64,000 nt of DNA from Campylobacter_A concisus_Y (GCF_902460415.1 NZ_CABPTY010000002.1:152623-216622); one strand, 5' to 3'; counted from the stretch's first letter, positions 26,225-35,986 are shown. Made by a program: numbers and translations. Notes: generated by a model from the sequence alone, not told the origin.

Positions 26225-28517
26225 CTTTTGCCTTTATGATTTTAACTGCGGCGTAGCTTTTGCCATTAAATATAACGCCCACATCAAGTTTGTCGTCATA
26301 ATCGCCTAAATACACAGCGACTCCGCCAAGCTCGCTATCAAGCTCCACGCAAATGGCAAGCTTGTGCCCATCTTTTTCTAAAATAATCGCTTCATTTTGT
26401 GAAATTTCAAATTTAGCCATAAATTCGCTACTTGCATAAAGCTTCGCTCTTTTAGCTGTTTGAGTGGCATAGTTTGCAAAAAATGATGGCAAATTTATAG
26501 GATTTGCAAGACTTATAAGCGCCTCGTCATCTTTTAAATTTATGCTCTTGGTATCTTTTAAAAGCAGCTCTATATCATCATTTGGTGTGAAATTTGAAAT
26601 TTCTAGTTTATAGCCTCTGTGGCTTGTGCCGTTGTTTGCGTAAAAATTTTCTAAATCATCAAATTTAATGCCTTTGTAACCCTTTTCTTTTGGTAAATTT
26701 GGCGTGTAATCAATCGTATCTTTAGCCATTAGTCCAAGCGCATTTGCAATATCGTTTAGAAAATAACCTTTGTGCGGTATCGCCACATTTGTTGGCACTA
26801 AGGCGTTATTTATGCTTGTAAATGTACCTTCTTGCTGATTTAGCGCACTAGCATCGATGTCACCTTCAAAAATGCTAAATTTATAATCACCATTTTCGTT
26901 ATAGCCAAGCGTCTTGCCAGGCTTTTTCTCGCTTGTAAGAGTGCAAATTTTAGCAACGCCAAGTGAGTTTGTGCGTGGTGGTATTAGCATCACACGAAAA
27001 GGCGTAGCTCTTGCGATCACTCCAGTAAGTGCGGCTAGTAAATTCGCATTTTCATCCGTGTAAAAATCGCTTCCTAAAATGAGCGTGAATTTGCTTTTGC
27101 CCTCGCTTAAAGCTGGTACATCTAAGCCAAAATTTTCATCAAAATTTTCAAGCTTTGATGTAAGTGCGCTAGGTAAATTTTCACCCCAGTTTTTAAGTAT
27201 AAAAAGTAAAATTTGCTCTAATTTTCCAGCTTCATGCGTTACATAGATAAAATTTTTAGAATATTTTTTAACGATCTCATCGGCTATGTGATGAAAGTAA
27301 ATTCCAGCTGCTTTATTCATTTTTAAAGCGTTATTTAACTTAAAGCTTGTCACTGGGCTTTCGTGTCTTAAGAAACTGCCAGCAGTGATGATAAAATCGC
27401 TTTTTTTAATATCTTCATAGTCTGCGTTATACGAGCTAAGCCCACTAAATTCGCTAAATTTATTTAAAAATTTTTGATAATTTAGCGCTTCATTGTTTAT
27501 TAGATTTAGATCAAATTTCTCTCTTAAACGCTCTAAAATAAGGGCCTCTTCGTTCGTGATAAAGCTATTAAATTTTATATTTTTGATCGCACCATTTTTA
27601 ATATTTAAAACAATCTCTTCAAATTTCTCTTCATTCTTACAGGCAAGCTCGTTGTGAAAGTCATAGCCAAACCTAGCTGCTCCACTTATTTCGCCAAATG
27701 TAAAATCATTGCTGACGCGGTAAATTTGCTTACTTCTATCGCTGGTGCTCTTTTCTTTTACGTCATAGTAAATTAGCTCACAGTCGCTTTGATGTGGATT
27801 TGCTGCTGGGATAGGGTTTAGCTCCCAGATATTTGTGCTATATTGAAAATGCGAACTAATAAGCGCTCCAGTAGGGCAAACGCTGATACACTCGCCACAA
27901 AATGAGCAGTCTAAACTCTCGCCCACGCTTGGGCCTATTAAGCTTTTTTGCATCTTGCTAAAAACAGCATAGGCATCTTTTGGCATACTCTCTTTTAGCT
28001 CTTTTGGCACTTCAACGCCCCTTGGTACGGTCTTTAGTGCACTCTCTCCGATCCTGTCCTTACAAACAGTGACACATCTTTCGCAGACTATGCAAAGAGC
28101 TGGATCGTAGTTGATTAGCCCCCATTTTTTATGTGGTTTGTGCGTATCGGCGATGGCAAATTTTTGTTCATTTACTTTTAAATGTGTGGTTAAATTTTGT
28201 AGTTCACATTCGCCGCTTTTATCACAAACGCCACATTGAATTGGATGATTTACGCAGTAAGTCTGCATGATCGCATTTCGCTCGGCAGCGATTTCTGGCG
28301 TGTTTGTATAAATTTGCATATCCTCTTTTGCTTTGGCATTGCAGCTATAAACTACTTTGCCATTTGCCTCGACCATGCAAAGCCTACAAGCAAGAGTTGG
28401 TGAGCAGCCGCTAAGATAGCAAAGAGCTGGGATATAAATTCCATTTGCTCTTGCGATATTTAGGATGCTCTCGCCTTCATCTGCTTCTAAAATTTGATCA
28501 TTTATGCTTATTTTCAT
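26217..28517 (-). CDS. nuoG: NADH-quinone oxidoreductase subunit G
   Basis: 766 residues. The N-terminal ferredoxin domain has the [2Fe-2S] ligands in CYLSGCSPTLACRLC, followed by the HxxxCxxC-type ligands (HPIQCGVCDKSGEC) and the 4Fe-4S pair CIVCERCVTVCKDRIG and CSFCGECISVCPTGAL. The C-terminal two thirds is a molybdopterin-oxidoreductase-like fold without cofactor motifs, more divergent than the N-terminus. NuoG should receive electrons from the non-canonical subunits encoded upstream, since NuoE/NuoF are missing. It overlaps the upstream gene by four bases. Confidence 0.95.
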   Translation of the reverse strand: MKISINDQILEADEGESILNIARANGIYIPALCYLSGCSPTLACRLCMVEANGKVVYSCNAKAKEDMQIYTNTPEIAAERNAIMQTYCVNHPIQCGVCDKSGECELQNLTTHLKVNEQKFAIADTHKPHKKWGLINYDPALCIVCERCVTVCKDRIGESALKTVPRGVEVPKELKESMPKDAYAVFSKMQKSLIGPSVGESLDCSFCGECISVCPTGALISSHFQYSTNIWELNPIPAANPHQSDCELIYYDVKEKSTSDRSKQIYRVSNDFTFGEISGAARFGYDFHNELACKNEEKFEEIVLNIKNGAIKNIKFNSFITNEEALILERLREKFDLNLINNEALNYQKFLNKFSEFSGLSSYNADYEDIKKSDFIITAGSFLRHESPVTSFKLNNALKMNKAAGIYFHHIADEIVKKYSKNFIYVTHEAGKLEQILLFILKNWGENLPSALTSKLENFDENFGLDVPALSEGKSKFTLILGSDFYTDENANLLAALTGVIARATPFRVMLIPPRTNSLGVAKICTLTSEKKPGKTLGYNENGDYKFSIFEGDIDASALNQQEGTFTSINNALVPTNVAIPHKGYFLNDIANALGLMAKDTIDYTPNLPKEKGYKGIKFDDLENFYANNGTSHRGYKLEISNFTPNDDIELLLKDTKSINLKDDEALISLANPINLPSFFANYATQTAKRAKLYASSEFMAKFEISQNEAIILEKDGHKLAICVELDSELGGVAVYLGDYDDKLDVGVIFNGKSYAAVKIIKAKDE

Positions 28518-29224
28518 TTACTAACTACTACTTGTTTAAATGCGTATCCATCAAACTCTTTTGCACCAAATATCGCAACTGTGCCTTTTAGCGAATAGTC
28601 TAGTTTAAATTTTGCCCTCACGCTAAAATCTTTTGCTTTAAGCTCTAGCATATCGCCATCTTTTGCCTTTGCTACGATGCCAAACTGCACGCCGCCCACG
28701 ATCTCATCGCTTGCGTTTTTGTTTAGATAAACGACCGCTCCGTCAAAATTTTCAAGCTCTTTTAGCTCGTCTATTTTGTGATAATCATTAAATTCTTTCC
28801 TGCAACCACCAGCTAAAACGACATTTTTGCCTAAAATTTCAAGTAGCCAAAAGATCGCATCTTTGTCTGGATGAGTAAAAAATGAATCATCAATAACGAT
28901 GTTTTTAACATCCTTTATCCACTCGCCTAGCTCTTCAAATTCCTCTTCACCAACATTGCACTCGCCGCTTATCAGCCCATCATCAAGCTCGCTAAAAAAC
29001 TCATCGCAAGATAAATTTGCGTATTTGCAAAGAAGAGCTAAGACGTAGCTTATTGAGCCTATTTCGCAGCGGATTAAATTTTCGCCGCCAAGCTCGCTAT
29101 CTTCGATGCAAGAGATGTACTTAAACTCGTGCTCTTTTATCTTTTTTGCTAAATTTTTATCGCTCAAGCTTAGCAAATTTGCGATAGTTAAGCTTTTGCC
29201 TGCTATTAAATCATTAAATTTCAT
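28514..29224 (-). CDS. Non-canonical complex I subunit replacing NuoF (Cj1574-like)
   Basis: 236 residues from the ATG at 29224, whose ATGA overlaps the previous stop and has an aagggcaag site upstream; a frame starting at 29254 exists but lacks these signals. No NADH- or FMN-binding motif and no cysteine cluster of NuoF is present. In C. jejuni the genes at this place, Cj1575c and Cj1574c, replace nuoE and nuoF, and published work links Cj1574c to reduced flavodoxin as electron donor. I assign the same role by position and length; residue-level homology was not tested. Confidence 0.8.
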   Translation of the reverse strand: MKFNDLIAGKSLTIANLLSLSDKNLAKKIKEHEFKYISCIEDSELGGENLIRCEIGSISYVLALLCKYANLSCDEFFSELDDGLISGECNVGEEEFEELGEWIKDVKNIVIDDSFFTHPDKDAIFWLLEILGKNVVLAGGCRKEFNDYHKIDELKELENFDGAVVYLNKNASDEIVGGVQFGIVAKAKDGDMLELKAKDFSVRAKFKLDYSLKGTVAIFGAKEFDGYAFKQVVVSK

Positions 29225-29451
29225 ATCTTGCCCTTTTTTATAGTTAATACCCAATCAACTTGGTTAAATTTAAGCGAGTTCATCACTTCGCAGTTTAGAT
29301 TATAGGCTAAATTTACAGCCTTTGTCACACCACTAAAATCGCCTATCTCAAATAAAAATATAATCACTTCGCCAGGCTCGCCAGCCTTTATCTGCTGTCC
29401 AAGAGCGCTCAAAAACTCACTCTTTAAGTGCCTAAGATCGACCCTTCTCAT
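29221..29451 (-). CDS. Small non-canonical complex I subunit replacing NuoE (Cj1575-like)
   Basis: 76 residues, no membrane segment, no [2Fe-2S] cysteine set as in NuoE (one Cys only). It lies between nuoD and the Cj1574-like gene with four-base overlaps on both sides, the position of Cj1575c in C. jejuni. Function is inferred from that conserved place: a peripheral-arm accessory subunit in a complex that does not use NADH directly. Confidence 0.78.
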   Translation of the reverse strand: MRRVDLRHLKSEFLSALGQQIKAGEPGEVIIFLFEIGDFSGVTKAVNLAYNLNCEVMNSLKFNQVDWVLTIKKGKI

Positions 29452-30677
29452 CTATCGACCTCGCCTAAGATGATATTTGTGCTACCAATTATTGTAGCGA
29501 CGTCAGCAACGTACTGGCCTACCAATAAATCTTCATAAATAGCGCAGTGCCAAAAGCTTGGTGTGCGAATTTTTAGGCGGTATGGGCTTGCACTGCCGTC
29601 CGAGTTTATATAAATTCCAAGCTCGCCCTTTGGCGACTCACTAGCGAAGTAAATTTCGCCCTTTGGTGGCTTTAGACCCTGAGTTATCAGAACAAAATGC
29701 TGCATTAATGAGTAGTTTTGGCTCATTATCTGCTCTTTTGAAGCGCTCACGTAATCTGGCGCATCGGCGATGATAGCGGGGCTGCTTGTTTGATACTTGC
29801 TAACGCACTGCTTTAAAATTTTCACGCACTCATGCATCTCTTTCATGTAAAGCAGATACCTTGCGTAGCAGTCGCCGTGTGTCGCATAAGGCACGTCAAA
29901 TTCTAGCTCATCATAGATGAGATATGGCTCTTCTTTTCTTATATCACGCGCCACACCGCTTGCTCTTAGCATGACGCCAGAGCAGCCGCTACTAAGGGCT
30001 AGCTCTTTGCTAATTACGCCCACATCAACAAGTCTTGCTTGCCAAATTCTATTTTCACTTAGCAGATCTTCGTAAAGCGTGATGTCACTTGGAAATTTTT
30101 CACAAAATTTAAGCAGCTCCTCGCACCAGCCATCAGGCAGATCAAGCGGCACGCCACCGATCCTTATGGAGCTATGCGTTAGCCTTGCGCCGCAGTATTT
30201 TTCTATGAGATCAAGGACATATTCGCGCTCTCTAAATGCATATAAAAAGACGCTCATAGCCCCCACGTCAAGGGCGTGCGTAGCTAAAAATAAAAGGTGC
30301 GAGCTGATGCGGTTTAGCTCCAAAAGCATCACTCTAATGATCTGCGCACGGCGAGGCACTTCTATGGCACAAAGCTTCTCCACGGCCGCGCAAAATGCAT
30401 AGTTATTGGCGCTTGAGGCGATGTAATCCACCCTGTCAGTCACTGGGATAAATTCCTGATAGGTCATATTTTCAGCCATCTTTTCAACGCCTCGGTGCAT
30501 GAAGCCAACCTCTGGCATAGCACGCACGACCTTTTCGCCATCAAGCTCAAGCACAAGCTTTAACTGACCATGAGCACTTGGGTGTTGTGGGCCAAAATTT
30601 AGTATCATCTTGCCGTCATTTTGCTCAAATTCTAAATTTTCAAAAAATGGTTTTAAGCGGTTTGGTGACTGGCTCAA
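29448..30677 (-). CDS. nuoD: NADH-quinone oxidoreductase subunit D
   Basis: 409 residues. The 49-kDa-type subunit related to hydrogenase large subunits; it forms the quinone head-group site. FGPQHPSAHGQLKLVLELDGE carries the quinone-binding His, and RVDYIASSANNYAF, RIGGVPLDLP and DVATIIGSTNIILGEVDR are family blocks. It overlaps both neighbours by four bases. Confidence 0.97.
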   Translation of the reverse strand: MSQSPNRLKPFFENLEFEQNDGKMILNFGPQHPSAHGQLKLVLELDGEKVVRAMPEVGFMHRGVEKMAENMTYQEFIPVTDRVDYIASSANNYAFCAAVEKLCAIEVPRRAQIIRVMLLELNRISSHLLFLATHALDVGAMSVFLYAFREREYVLDLIEKYCGARLTHSSIRIGGVPLDLPDGWCEELLKFCEKFPSDITLYEDLLSENRIWQARLVDVGVISKELALSSGCSGVMLRASGVARDIRKEEPYLIYDELEFDVPYATHGDCYARYLLYMKEMHECVKILKQCVSKYQTSSPAIIADAPDYVSASKEQIMSQNYSLMQHFVLITQGLKPPKGEIYFASESPKGELGIYINSDGSASPYRLKIRTPSFWHCAIYEDLLVGQYVADVATIIGSTNIILGEVDR

Positions 30678-31432
30678 GGTCTTTCCTTTACTATCTGGCT
30701 CTGGCTAAATTTAGCCTTTTTGACAAATTTTACGCCGCCATCTTCTTGATACTCGTACTCCTCGCTAAATACTCTTGAAAATCCAAAGGTATCTTTCTCT
30801 TCAATATAAGCTGGATCGCGGTTCTCTTCGCCAACTTGCTCTCTAAACTCACGCCCAAAAATTTTATCTACCTCGTACCATTTGGCAGCCTCGTCGCCAA
30901 CTAGCGGATAGCTCTTTAAGAGTGGGTGTGAGTGCCAGTCATCAGGCATGATGAGGCGCTTTAAATTTGGATGATCTTTAATGAGAACGCCACTTAGATC
31001 ATACATCTCGCGTTCAGCCCAGTTCGCACTTTTATAAAGCTCACAAACGCTTTTTAGCATTTCATCCTTTTTTACAAAGCATTTTACACGAGCGCGTCTA
31101 TTTTTACTGATACTAAGCAATTGATAAAAAACTTCATATCCACTTTTTTGACTTATGAAATCGACCGCAGCAAGCTCGCAAAGTTGCTCGTAGCCAAAGT
31201 TTTTTAACACCTCAAGTGTTTTGTAGTTTTCACTAGAATTTACATATATAACAAGCTGGTCAAACTCTATATAGCTAGATAGAATTTCTACACCGCCTTG
31301 TTCTAAAATTTCTATTTCACTTTCAAAATTACTACCACTTGCTTTGTTCTTTAAACTCTCTTGCGGAATGAAAAATTTTTCTTTATAGTATTGCTTTTTT
31401 TGCAGGTCGTTTTTTGGCTTATACTCTCTCAT
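30674..31432 (-). CDS. nuoC: NADH-quinone oxidoreductase subunit C
   Basis: 252 residues. The 30-kDa-type subunit with the signature WAEREMYDLSGVLIKDHPNLKRL, then PDDWHSHPLLKSYP. The N-terminal ~60 residues are a lysine-rich extension compared with minimal NuoC. It overlaps nuoB by four bases and nuoD by four. Confidence 0.95.
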   Translation of the reverse strand: MREYKPKNDLQKKQYYKEKFFIPQESLKNKASGSNFESEIEILEQGGVEILSSYIEFDQLVIYVNSSENYKTLEVLKNFGYEQLCELAAVDFISQKSGYEVFYQLLSISKNRRARVKCFVKKDEMLKSVCELYKSANWAEREMYDLSGVLIKDHPNLKRLIMPDDWHSHPLLKSYPLVGDEAAKWYEVDKIFGREFREQVGEENRDPAYIEEKDTFGFSRVFSEEYEYQEDGGVKFVKKAKFSQSQIVKERP

Positions 31433-31941
31433 ATCTCAAGCTTTCTTGGCTTTTGCGCCCTAAATGCACTTTGCTTTCTTATCTTTTTTTGAAGCATCAT
31501 AAGTGCGTATTGAAGCGTCTCTGGACGCGGGGCACAGCCTGGGATGTAGATATCAACTGGTATTATCCTATCTACGCCTTGAACGGTTGAATAGGTGTTA
31601 AACATGCCACCAGTATTTGCGCAGCTACCCATTGAGATGACCCATTTTGGCTCAGGCATCTGATCATAAAGACGCCTTGTAAATTCAGCGTGTTTTTTAG
31701 TTAGCGTGCCAGCTATAATCATCACCTCTGAGTGTCTTGGGCTAGCGCGAAATATTGTGCCAAATCTATCAAAGTCATATCTGCTAGCGCCACTTGCCAT
31801 CATCTCGATCGCACAGCAAGCAAGCCCGTAGCTAAGTGCCCAAAGTGAGTTGCTCCTGCCCCATTGAACTAGCTTGTCAACGGTTGTTAAAACTACTGGC
31901 AAGCCGCCATTTGCAGCGTAGTTTATCTGATGCTTTGCCAT
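31429..31941 (-). CDS. nuoB: NADH-quinone oxidoreductase subunit B
   Basis: 170 residues. It holds the terminal N2 [4Fe-4S] cluster; the ligands appear as the adjacent cysteine pair in LACCAIEMM, Cys in MGSCANTGGMF and Cys in PGCAPRPETLQ. The start lies 19 bases inside nuoA, so it is translationally coupled. Confidence 0.97.
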   Translation of the reverse strand: MAKHQINYAANGGLPVVLTTVDKLVQWGRSNSLWALSYGLACCAIEMMASGASRYDFDRFGTIFRASPRHSEVMIIAGTLTKKHAEFTRRLYDQMPEPKWVISMGSCANTGGMFNTYSTVQGVDRIIPVDIYIPGCAPRPETLQYALMMLQKKIRKQSAFRAQKPRKLEI

Positions 31942-32312
31942 TTAAAGACTCCTTTTTGCCAAGCATAAGCAAAGCCGATAAGTAAAATCGCCACGAAAAG
32001 CAACATTTCGATTAGTCCAAAAATTCCAAGTAGCCTAAAATCCACCGCCCACGGATACATAAAGATGACTTCAACATCAAATAAAATAAATAAAATTCCA
32101 TAAAAAAAGTAGTGGATATTTATCTTATTTGGCTGTTTTACGGTGGTTGGACCACACTCATAAAAGCCAAGTTTTAAACGCTGGGTATTGCGGTTGGCTA
32201 ATTTTTTACTTATTTTTGAAGATAAGAATGTTATTAAACAAAATGAACAAGTCGCTAGTAAAAGTATGATAAATGCGCCAAAATAGGTGCTTTCAAGCTC
32301 TGAATGTGACAT
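31923..32312 (-). CDS. nuoA: NADH-quinone oxidoreductase subunit A
   Basis: 129 residues, three membrane helices with the conserved cytoplasmic loop KLGFYECGP, whose Cys is the NuoA loop cysteine near the quinone site, and FILFDVEVIFMYPWAV. First gene of the fourteen-gene operon. A purine-rich site (aaaaggcaaag) precedes the ATG. Confidence 0.96.
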   Translation of the reverse strand: MSHSELESTYFGAFIILLLATCSFCLITFLSSKISKKLANRNTQRLKLGFYECGPTTVKQPNKINIHYFFYGILFILFDVEVIFMYPWAVDFRLLGIFGLIEMLLFVAILLIGFAYAWQKGVFKWQSIR

Positions 32313-32336
32313 ACTTTGCCTTTTTTAATTTTTAAG

Positions 32337-32342
32337 ATTCTA
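32337..32342 (-). promoter_or_regulatory. Putative -10 of the nuo operon
   Basis: TAGAAT on the minus strand, 25 bases upstream of nuoA, in the 105-bp gap after the ABC exporter gene. No clear -35. Confidence 0.35.
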
Positions 32343-32417
32343 CTAAATTTAAATTTATTTGAGCTTGAAACGGCTTAAGAGTAGGGTGAGTATTGTGCTT
32401 TTGTGTAAAAATTACTC

Positions 32418-34052
32418 CTATTTTATCTTCTCAACTGCATCTTTTGCAGCACTTATTCGCTCGCTCTCATCTAGCTCACGCACAAAGCCATCTTTTACCA
32501 AAATGATCCTAGTTGCTACATCAAAATAGCTATCATCGTGGCTAACAGCAATTATACTTATGCCCTTACTTTGTAAAAACGGCAAAATTTCTTTGTAAAA
32601 TTTTCGTTTAAAGAGCGGATCTTGATCGGCTGCCCATTCATCTAGGATAAGGATAGAGCGGTGCTCTAAGATGGCTATTAAAAGACTTAGACGCTTTCGC
32701 TGGCCGGTTGAGAGTTGCGTGGTGCTAAGCTTATTATCTATGACACTTACTTTTTTGTCGATCTCAAGCAAGGCTAAAAGCTCGTCTATTTCGCTTTGGC
32801 TGGCAAAGCCATTATGAGAGAGCGTTTGTGAAAATAGATAAAAATCAGCAAAAATAGCGCTAATCTTTGCCTGGTAGCTTTGTAAATTTGCCTCATCTAT
32901 CTTTGTGCTATCAAGGTAAATTTCGCCACTACTTGGGCGTATTAGCCCGCAAAGTAAATTTATAAGCGTACTTTTACCACTACCATTTTTACCAATGATA
33001 AATGTTATCTCACCGCGTTTGATCTCTAAATTTACGTCTTTTAGGCAAAATTTGCCGTGAGTGTAGTTGAAATTTATATCTTTTAGTTTTATGTTTTGCC
33101 AATTATCGCTTAGGCTGTCATCAAATTTAAAGCCTTCCTTAAATTTATTTAGATTTAAACTCATGATCTTTTCTAAACTCACTTTTGCGCTAAGTGCGGC
33201 TGGTATGGAGCCAACCATGCTCATAAATGAGCCTCTTAAAAATAGTATCGTTAAGCTAATGCTTAGTGCCGTTTGCAGGCTCGCCCAGTCAAATGCCACG
33301 CACAAAAATACACAAAGTCCTACTGAGCCAAGCAGCATAATGTTTGTAAAATTATCGCTTAATGCGTGATAAATATCGGCCTTTACCATATTTTGGCGTT
33401 TTTTATCGCCTGTAAAATTTAACTCATCAAAGCAGACACTTGCCCTTGCCCTGTTTAAACTAAGCTCTCTATGCCCCTCTACGATATCGTCGTAGTGCTT
33501 TTGCAATGCGTCATCTTGAACTCTAGAATACTTAAAATAAAGATGAATTTTTTTCATAAAAAGTGTATTTATAAAAAGAGTCGCACCGATCCAAATGGAC
33601 AAAAAGATAAAAATTTTTGGAGCGATTACACAAAGATAGATGCTGGCACAGATGATAAAAACCAAGCTTTGTATAAAGCCAGTAGCGCTCATAAAAGCAA
33701 ATGTGATCGTTTTTATGTCATTATTTAGGCTAGCTATGATCTTTGCCTTGCCGATCTCGTTTATCACGCTATTTGGCGTATCTAAAATTTGCTTTACACT
33801 TTGATATCTTAGCTCGTAGATAAATTTATGCCCAAAATTTGTAAGCGATATATTTGCTGCGATGGCGCTTGCAAAAAATAAGAGCAAAACCACTATAAAT
33901 TTAACCGCTAAAAAGGTGTCAAATTCTTTTAAGCTTACAAGCTCATTATTTATAAATGAAAGGGTCCAGACGCCAAGCCCGCTAAATACGAGTGTTAATA
34001 ATACTATTTTAGAAATTTGATAGATGTTTTTTTTAATTAAATTTGCAAGCAT
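32418..34052 (-). CDS. ABC exporter, permease-ATPase fusion (cyclic-peptide/siderophore type)
   Basis: 544 residues. Residues 1-290 hold about six membrane helices; the nucleotide-binding domain follows with Walker A GKNGSGKS at about 354-361, signature LSTGQRKRLSLL and Walker B ILILDEW. The arrangement, and EGHRELSLN at the end of the coupling region, fit the cyclic peptide/PvdE-SyrD-YojI family, which exports small peptides or siderophores. Its ATG overlaps the stop of the upstream radical SAM gene by one base (TAATG), so the two are coupled. The transported molecule is unknown. Confidence 0.85.
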   Translation of the reverse strand: MLANLIKKNIYQISKIVLLTLVFSGLGVWTLSFINNELVSLKEFDTFLAVKFIVVLLLFFASAIAANISLTNFGHKFIYELRYQSVKQILDTPNSVINEIGKAKIIASLNNDIKTITFAFMSATGFIQSLVFIICASIYLCVIAPKIFIFLSIWIGATLFINTLFMKKIHLYFKYSRVQDDALQKHYDDIVEGHRELSLNRARASVCFDELNFTGDKKRQNMVKADIYHALSDNFTNIMLLGSVGLCVFLCVAFDWASLQTALSISLTILFLRGSFMSMVGSIPAALSAKVSLEKIMSLNLNKFKEGFKFDDSLSDNWQNIKLKDINFNYTHGKFCLKDVNLEIKRGEITFIIGKNGSGKSTLINLLCGLIRPSSGEIYLDSTKIDEANLQSYQAKISAIFADFYLFSQTLSHNGFASQSEIDELLALLEIDKKVSVIDNKLSTTQLSTGQRKRLSLLIAILEHRSILILDEWAADQDPLFKRKFYKEILPFLQSKGISIIAVSHDDSYFDVATRIILVKDGFVRELDESERISAAKDAVEKIK

Positions 34053-35416
34053 TACATCGCAGTTCGTGGCTGAATGATATTTGGCTCATACTTTTGTTCA
34101 GTATTTTCGCTCATTATACGAAGCACCTTGCTTCGTTTTATCTTAGCGTCATCCTTAAATATCGCACGAACTTTGTCCATACCAGCGTAAAAATCACGCA
34201 TAAGCACGATGCAGATATATTTGCCAAAAAATGTCGGCTTAATAATGCCATTTTCTTCATATACTGCATTTACAAGCTTAAGCAAGCTAAGCTCTATAAA
34301 TAAGGCTTTGTTGATGTTTGTGTTATTTTCATCGTTATATCTTTTAATATCAACTCCGCCATCAAAAAGCCTTGTTAAAAACGCGTATTTAAGTCGCTCT
34401 TTCTTACTAAAACCACATTTTGCGATGACTGGGCTTTGCCTATTTTTTATCCTTTTGCCGTATTCAAGTAGATTAAACGCATTTATTACAAGCTCACCGT
34501 TAAGAAAACTAAATGCTCCGCTACCAACGCCAAGATACTCTAAATTTGAGCCAACATATTCGTCACGAAGGTCAGCACTTTTTTCATTTGAAAATGCCCA
34601 AGCGTTGCTTTGTTTGTAGTTACTTTTGCTAAATTCTTCAGTGATTATCTCATAAAATTCACGCTCGTTATCTACGTTTGAAACACCAAGCGAGCGAGCT
34701 ATATTCTCTCTTGTTAGCTCTGATTTCATGAGTGGATAGAAGGTGATTTGTTGTGGAGAGATCGATTTTGCAGTATTTATGTCGTTTATGAGCTGCTCTT
34801 TTGTTTGATTTGGCAGGTTAAAGATGAGATCGAGGCTAATGACTGGGATCTTTCCAAGAGCAAGCTCAAGTTTTCTTTTTATCTCCTTGGCTGAGCCAAA
34901 TTTTTCATATCTGCCAACTCTCTTTAACGTTTCATCATCAAAGCTTTGTACGCCAACGCTTAGTCGATCAATTAATCCATCAAATCTGGCTAAACTCTCG
35001 GGTGAAATGTGATTTGGATCGCTTTCTGCTGAAATTTCATCTATACTAAAAAGCTCTTTTGCAAGCTTAAGTGTCTTCTCAAGCTCTGGCTCATTTATAA
35101 GCGTCGTGCCACCGCCAACATAAAGTGAATCAAAGTCAAATCCAGCCTCTTTAACCTGCCTCATCTCCTCACGTAAATTTTCAAAGTAAATTTTTGCAAG
35201 CTCTTGCTCATAGTGGTACTTATGAAACGAGCAATATGGACAGAATGTGTGACAAAATGGCACATGTGCGTAGAGCATATACTTTTTGTCTTTTTTTGGA
35301 GTTTTGGTGTAGGTTGTGGTTAAAATGTCTATATTAAATTCATTATATAGTGATCTTTGAATAGAATTATGAGCGTAATTTACGGCAAAATTCTCGACAA
35401 TATTTTTAAAGATCAT
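34052..35416 (-). CDS. HemN/HemW/HutW-like radical SAM protein
   Basis: 454 residues. The radical SAM cluster is Cys55-X3-Cys59-X2-Cys62 (CHTFCPYC), preceded by YAHVPF as in the coproporphyrinogen oxidase family. GGGTT and the SVGVQSFDD and ISLDLIFNLPNQT blocks are family hallmarks. The N-terminal ~45 residues before the motif and the C-terminal extension are not those of housekeeping HemN, which favours the HemW/HutW-ChuW branch (haem chaperone or anaerobic haem breakdown). Coupling to an ABC exporter suggests haem or peptide handling; that is inference, and no Fur box was clear upstream. Confidence 0.82.
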   Translation of the reverse strand: MIFKNIVENFAVNYAHNSIQRSLYNEFNIDILTTTYTKTPKKDKKYMLYAHVPFCHTFCPYCSFHKYHYEQELAKIYFENLREEMRQVKEAGFDFDSLYVGGGTTLINEPELEKTLKLAKELFSIDEISAESDPNHISPESLARFDGLIDRLSVGVQSFDDETLKRVGRYEKFGSAKEIKRKLELALGKIPVISLDLIFNLPNQTKEQLINDINTAKSISPQQITFYPLMKSELTRENIARSLGVSNVDNEREFYEIITEEFSKSNYKQSNAWAFSNEKSADLRDEYVGSNLEYLGVGSGAFSFLNGELVINAFNLLEYGKRIKNRQSPVIAKCGFSKKERLKYAFLTRLFDGGVDIKRYNDENNTNINKALFIELSLLKLVNAVYEENGIIKPTFFGKYICIVLMRDFYAGMDKVRAIFKDDAKIKRSKVLRIMSENTEQKYEPNIIQPRTAM

Positions 35417-35600
35417 AACTAATCGCCTTAAATAAGTTTGGTTTTAAATTGATGTGTTAGGATAGCTAACTTTTAATAAATTTAGCCTTGTGCTAAAGAA
35501 AATTTTAGCTTAGTCAGATAAATTTGGCCTATAAATTTTAATTTTTTAAATCTGCAAATTTCACGTATCGATCAAATTTTAGCCCCAAAGCTTAAGGAAG

Positions 35601-35986
35601 TTACTCTTTGACTCTTGAGATGATTTTGCTTGCATCAAGCTCAAATTTTACTCCATCTTTTGTCTGCAGATAATAAAATTTACCAAGAGTTGATAGGGCT
35701 TTTACATTATAAAGTTTTATAACTCCGTTTGTTTCGTTTTCATCATAATAAGTTTTACTATCATCACAATATATGCCATTTTTGCAAATTTTTTCTGGCA
35801 AAGCACCTGTTATACTTTTTTCAATAGATAAATATTTATATTTAATGTTAGTGATTTCAAATTTCTTTGCGATGTCATCCACTAGATAAAAGAATATAAC
35901 TATTGGACATAAAAACATTAAAATAAGTGAAATTTCCTTGTGCGTACCATCCTTATAAATACCTTCACAAAAACACAAAACACCTA
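35601..35986 (-). CDS. Membrane-protein gene fragment downstream of the sequence gap
   Basis: The frame is open from the N run to the stop at 35601 (about 128 residues). One hydrophobic segment (LILMFLCPIVIFFYLVD) is followed by a soluble ~85-residue domain ending with DASKIISRVKE. A TTG at 35978 could act as a start, but the upstream codons continue in frame (GVLCFCEG), so it is more likely the C-terminal part of a gene cut by the gap. It may belong to the same gene as the fragment on the other side. Function unknown. Confidence 0.55.

Noticed and set aside
30079..30402. 107-residue open frame antisense to nuoD
   Set aside because: Composition typical of a reverse-complement shadow; nuoD is certain.
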